30,234 bases of DNA from CAYRUZ01 sp964427895 (GTDB lineage: Bacteria; Patescibacteriota; Gracilibacteria; Peribacterales; Peribacteraceae). The translations under genes and the position numbers were made by a program. The DNA lies in assembly GCA_964427895.1 (NCBI GenBank), contig CAYRUZ010000012.1, forward strand, positions 1 through 30,234, in the 5' to 3' direction. The first letter of the stretch is position 1. Every line of letters starts with the position of its first letter. The notes under the pieces are model-generated. The model made no database searches and had not been told where the DNA came from. It worked only from the letters and a program-made list of their open reading frames with translations. This document shows, in pieces, positions 27,765 through 30,234 of this stretch.

Positions 27765-30234
27765 ATGTCTTCATATCAACACTGTCAATACAGGCACGCA
27801 TTGAAGCAGCAGATGAGTGGCTTACTCGTTGCGGTCATTGTCGTGGGACTGATGTCGCCGCTCAGGGCATGGGCGACGGATACGCCCGTAGATGCGCCCG
27901 ATCTCGCTGCCGGATCAGACACCGGAGTAAGTGATACGGACAACATCACGAACATGAATCCGACGTTCACCGGACCGTGTACGTCTGGGAATACGGTCCA
28001 AATCTACTACTCCGGAGCAGGATCTGATTCTGGTATTTGCACTGATGGGGCATTTTCTATTTTCGTCGATGATGGATTGGGAAACACTTCAAACACGTAC
28101 ACTTTCAGGGAGGACGACGGTATTACGGGGCAGAGTGCAGACAGTCCGGGATTGACCGTCACCATCGATGTTGCGGCTCCCTCCGCCGTCAGCATCAGCG
28201 CTCCCGTCGGCGCATCGACTGTCACGGATACCACTCCCACGGTCGGCGGAACGGGAGGAGAAGCTTCTGCGACAGTCACGGTCAAAGAAGGCGTTACCAC
28301 GCTCTGTACTTCCGCAGTGGATGGCGGCAACTGGACGTGCGATACGAGTGCCCTCTCAGAAGGCAGTCATACGCTCACGGTGACTCAGGAAGATCTCGCA
28401 GGAAATGTGTCTTCCGGAACGGATGTCACGTTTACCGTCGATTCCAATGCGCCCACTGTTTTCTCTCTCAGTCCCGCCGATGACGCTTTTAGCGTCCTCC
28501 CCAATGCCAATCTTGTTGTGACATTCGCGGAGGCTGTCACGCCTGTATCCGGTGGGAATATTCTGATTAAAAAGAGCAGCGACAACTCCACAGTGGAAAC
28601 CATCGCTGCAGATTCGGGGCAGGTTACAGGCGGCGGTACCGATACCATCACCATCAATCCATCCGTGTTTTTGCTGGAAGATGCGTACTATGTGACGGTC
28701 AGCGCAGGNNNNNNNNNNNNNNNNNNNNNNNNNNNNNNNNNNNNNNNNNNNNNNNNNNNNNNNNNNNNNNNNNNNNNNNNNNNNNNNNNNNNNNNNNNNN
28801 NNNNNNNNCGGCGATACTGCCGGCGGGTCGATCACGCTTACGAACGTCAATGCTTCTTCTCAGGCGCTCATCTCCACCACTGACACAGGACAGAATTTGG
28901 GTGGTGGACCGATTTCTCTTACATCTTCTACTGTAGGTGATATTACGTCGATTGGAGGAAGTACCGGAGTGGGGAATGCGGGTCCCGGAGGAGCTGTCAC
29001 CATTATTTCATCCACAACCGGAAACATAAACGTGACTGGAGGAGCGGGAGCGACATCGGACCGTGCGGGTCACGGAGGACTCGTCACCGTGTCTGCATCC
29101 ATAACCGGCGATATTACTGCAAACGGTGGAAACAACTCAACAGCCCGTGGTGGTGATGGGACGCAAATGATCATCAGTGACGATTCCACAGTGGGAACGC
29201 TCAATTGTGAAGGTGGTACGGGAGGTACCGGATCTGGTGGCAGTTGTGCGGATCCAATTTTTGCTGCCTTAACCCCGGCAAATGGTGAGGCCAATATTAG
29301 CCCCTCTTCCAATCTTGTTGCCACGTTTACAGAAGCAATCCATACGATGACCGGCGGAACAATTACTCTCAAAAAAACGTCAGATGATAGTACGGTTGAA
29401 ACTTTCACGCTGCCCTCATCTAAAGTAACGGGCGATAACACCACCACAATCACCATCAACCCTACTGCAACGCTCGAGGGTAATACGACCTATTACGTTC
29501 TCATCAGTGCCAGCGCCTTCCGCGATTCCATGCGCAGTGAGTTTGCGGGTGTCTCCGATTCCACAGAGTGGTTTTTCATCACTGGGGCAGCCGGCACCGT
29601 CACGGGCACGCCCGATCTCGCTTCCGCTTCTGATCTGGGATCGTCTTCCACAGACAATACGACGTCCGACAACACGCCGACCTTCGATATCACCTGCACC
29701 GCTGGTGCCACGGTTCAGCTTCGTGAGAGTACGACCACTCTTGCATCCGGTACCTGCGCCGGCGGCGGAACGATCAGTCTCACGTCTTCCACGCTCAGCG
29801 ACGCCTCTTACAGTATCACTGCGCGTGAGGACAGCGGTGGCGGATACGGTGCCGACAGTTCCGGTCTCTCCGTGACGATCGATACCGCCGCCCCCGCGGC
29901 TACCGGCACGCCCGATCTGCTCACCGCGGACGACAGCGGTGCCAGCAGCACGGACGACATCACGTCCGATACCACGCCGCGCTTCACGGTTTCGTGCGCT
30001 GGCACTAACACCGTCACACTCAAGGCCGACGGTTCGTCTGTCGGTACCGGTACCTGCAGCTCGTCCACGGTCACGATCACGGCATCGGCGCTCTCCGAGA
30101 CCGCGCACGCGATGACGGCCACGCAGACGGACACGGCGGGCAACGAGTCGACGGCATCGTCGTCTCTCTCTGTCACGATCGATGCGACCGTGCCGACGGT
30201 AACGAGCATCACGTCGTCCACCACGAACGCCACG
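27765..30234 (+). CDS. Secreted Ig-like/SbsC-type repeat surface protein, 3' partial and interrupted by an assembly gap
   Basis: The signal peptide spans residues 1-37 (basic N-region, core LLVAVIVVGLM, cleavage AWA|T). It is followed by bacterial Ig-like domains (PDLAAGSDTGVSDTDNI; SAPVGASTVTDTTPTVGGTG) and an SbsC/Big_5-type domain ending at the gap. After the gap the frame beginning at 28810 is open to the window end. It encodes a Gly-rich beta-helix-like stretch (GDITSIGGSTGVGNAGPGGA), a second SbsC/Big_5 domain (SSNLVATFTEAIHTMTGGTI) and at least two more Ig-like domains (PDLASASDLGSSSTDN; PDLLTADDSGASSTDD). The 100-N placeholder shifts the phase by one base, so the gap must have a different true length if this is one gene, as the repeated domain types suggest. 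It is probably exported and displayed on the cell surface. The start is supported by the promoter at 27750-27758. Confidence 0.8.
28709..28808. other. Scaffold gap (100 N)
   Basis: Exactly 100 undetermined bases, the usual placeholder for a gap of unknown length. It falls inside the second repeat-rich surface protein gene, where short-read assembly is expected to fail. The reading frame before the gap is not in phase with the open frame after it. Confidence 0.98.

Noticed and set aside
27765..28883. Continuation of the last gene directly through the N run in the original frame (ending at 28883)
   Set aside because: The 24 residues after the gap in that frame are Arg/His/Cys-rich nonsense, while the frame starting at 28810 gives over 470 codons of Ig-like and beta-helix sequence. 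The N count is only a placeholder.

Overview
The window reads as part of a candidate-phyla-radiation (CPR, Patescibacteria) type genome, possibly of the Peribacteria/Peregrinibacteria group. This is an inference from moderately high G+C, many short genes without homologues I can name, genes that start without Shine-Dalgarno sites, and a giant secreted repeat protein of the kind I associate with that radiation. TGA works as a normal stop (for example in the ATGA overlap at 20579-20582), so the recoded Gracilibacteria/SR1 code does not apply. No 16S sequence is present, so placement is tentative.

Layout. 1-575: 3' end of the 23S rRNA, a hairpin-rich spacer without tRNA, and 5S rRNA inside an unusually long precursor stem. 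683-2673: small genes, comprising a convergent pair of short unknown ORFs, a multi-pass membrane protein resembling ECF-transporter S components, and two unknown soluble proteins. 2783-3562: a RluB/RsuA-type pseudouridine synthase carrying an in-frame palindromic insertion. 3791-19195: one gene for a secreted protein of about 5,134 residues, built from a duplicated Ig-like head, Ser-rich spacers, three LamG lectin-like super-modules, two further beta-rich super-modules and ten fibronectin-III-like domains. It is followed without a break by a MacB/LolD-type ABC ATPase with a novel C-terminal extension (4-nt gap), its FtsX/MacB-type permease (ATGA overlap) and a small helical protein (15-nt gap). 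22197-25179: a beta-CASP metallo-beta-lactamase nuclease and two unknown proteins. 25188-27629, minus strand: a small unknown gene and a lysyl-tRNA synthetase fused in frame to an HD-domain hydrolase through a repeat-derived linker. 27765 to the end: a second secreted Ig/SbsC-like repeat protein, interrupted by a 100-N scaffold gap and running off the window.

How the genes may work together. The strongest system-level signal is the run 3791-22165, a giant putative adhesin co-directional and tightly packed with a MacB-like ABC pair. This suggests a surface-attachment apparatus with a dedicated membrane machine, which would suit an organism living on a host cell; the role is inferred, not shown. 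Several genes (22197, 27629 minus, 27765) have a -10-like hexamer 6-8 nt before ATG, as expected for leaderless mRNAs. Many other starts are preceded by pyrimidine-rich tracts instead of Shine-Dalgarno sites.
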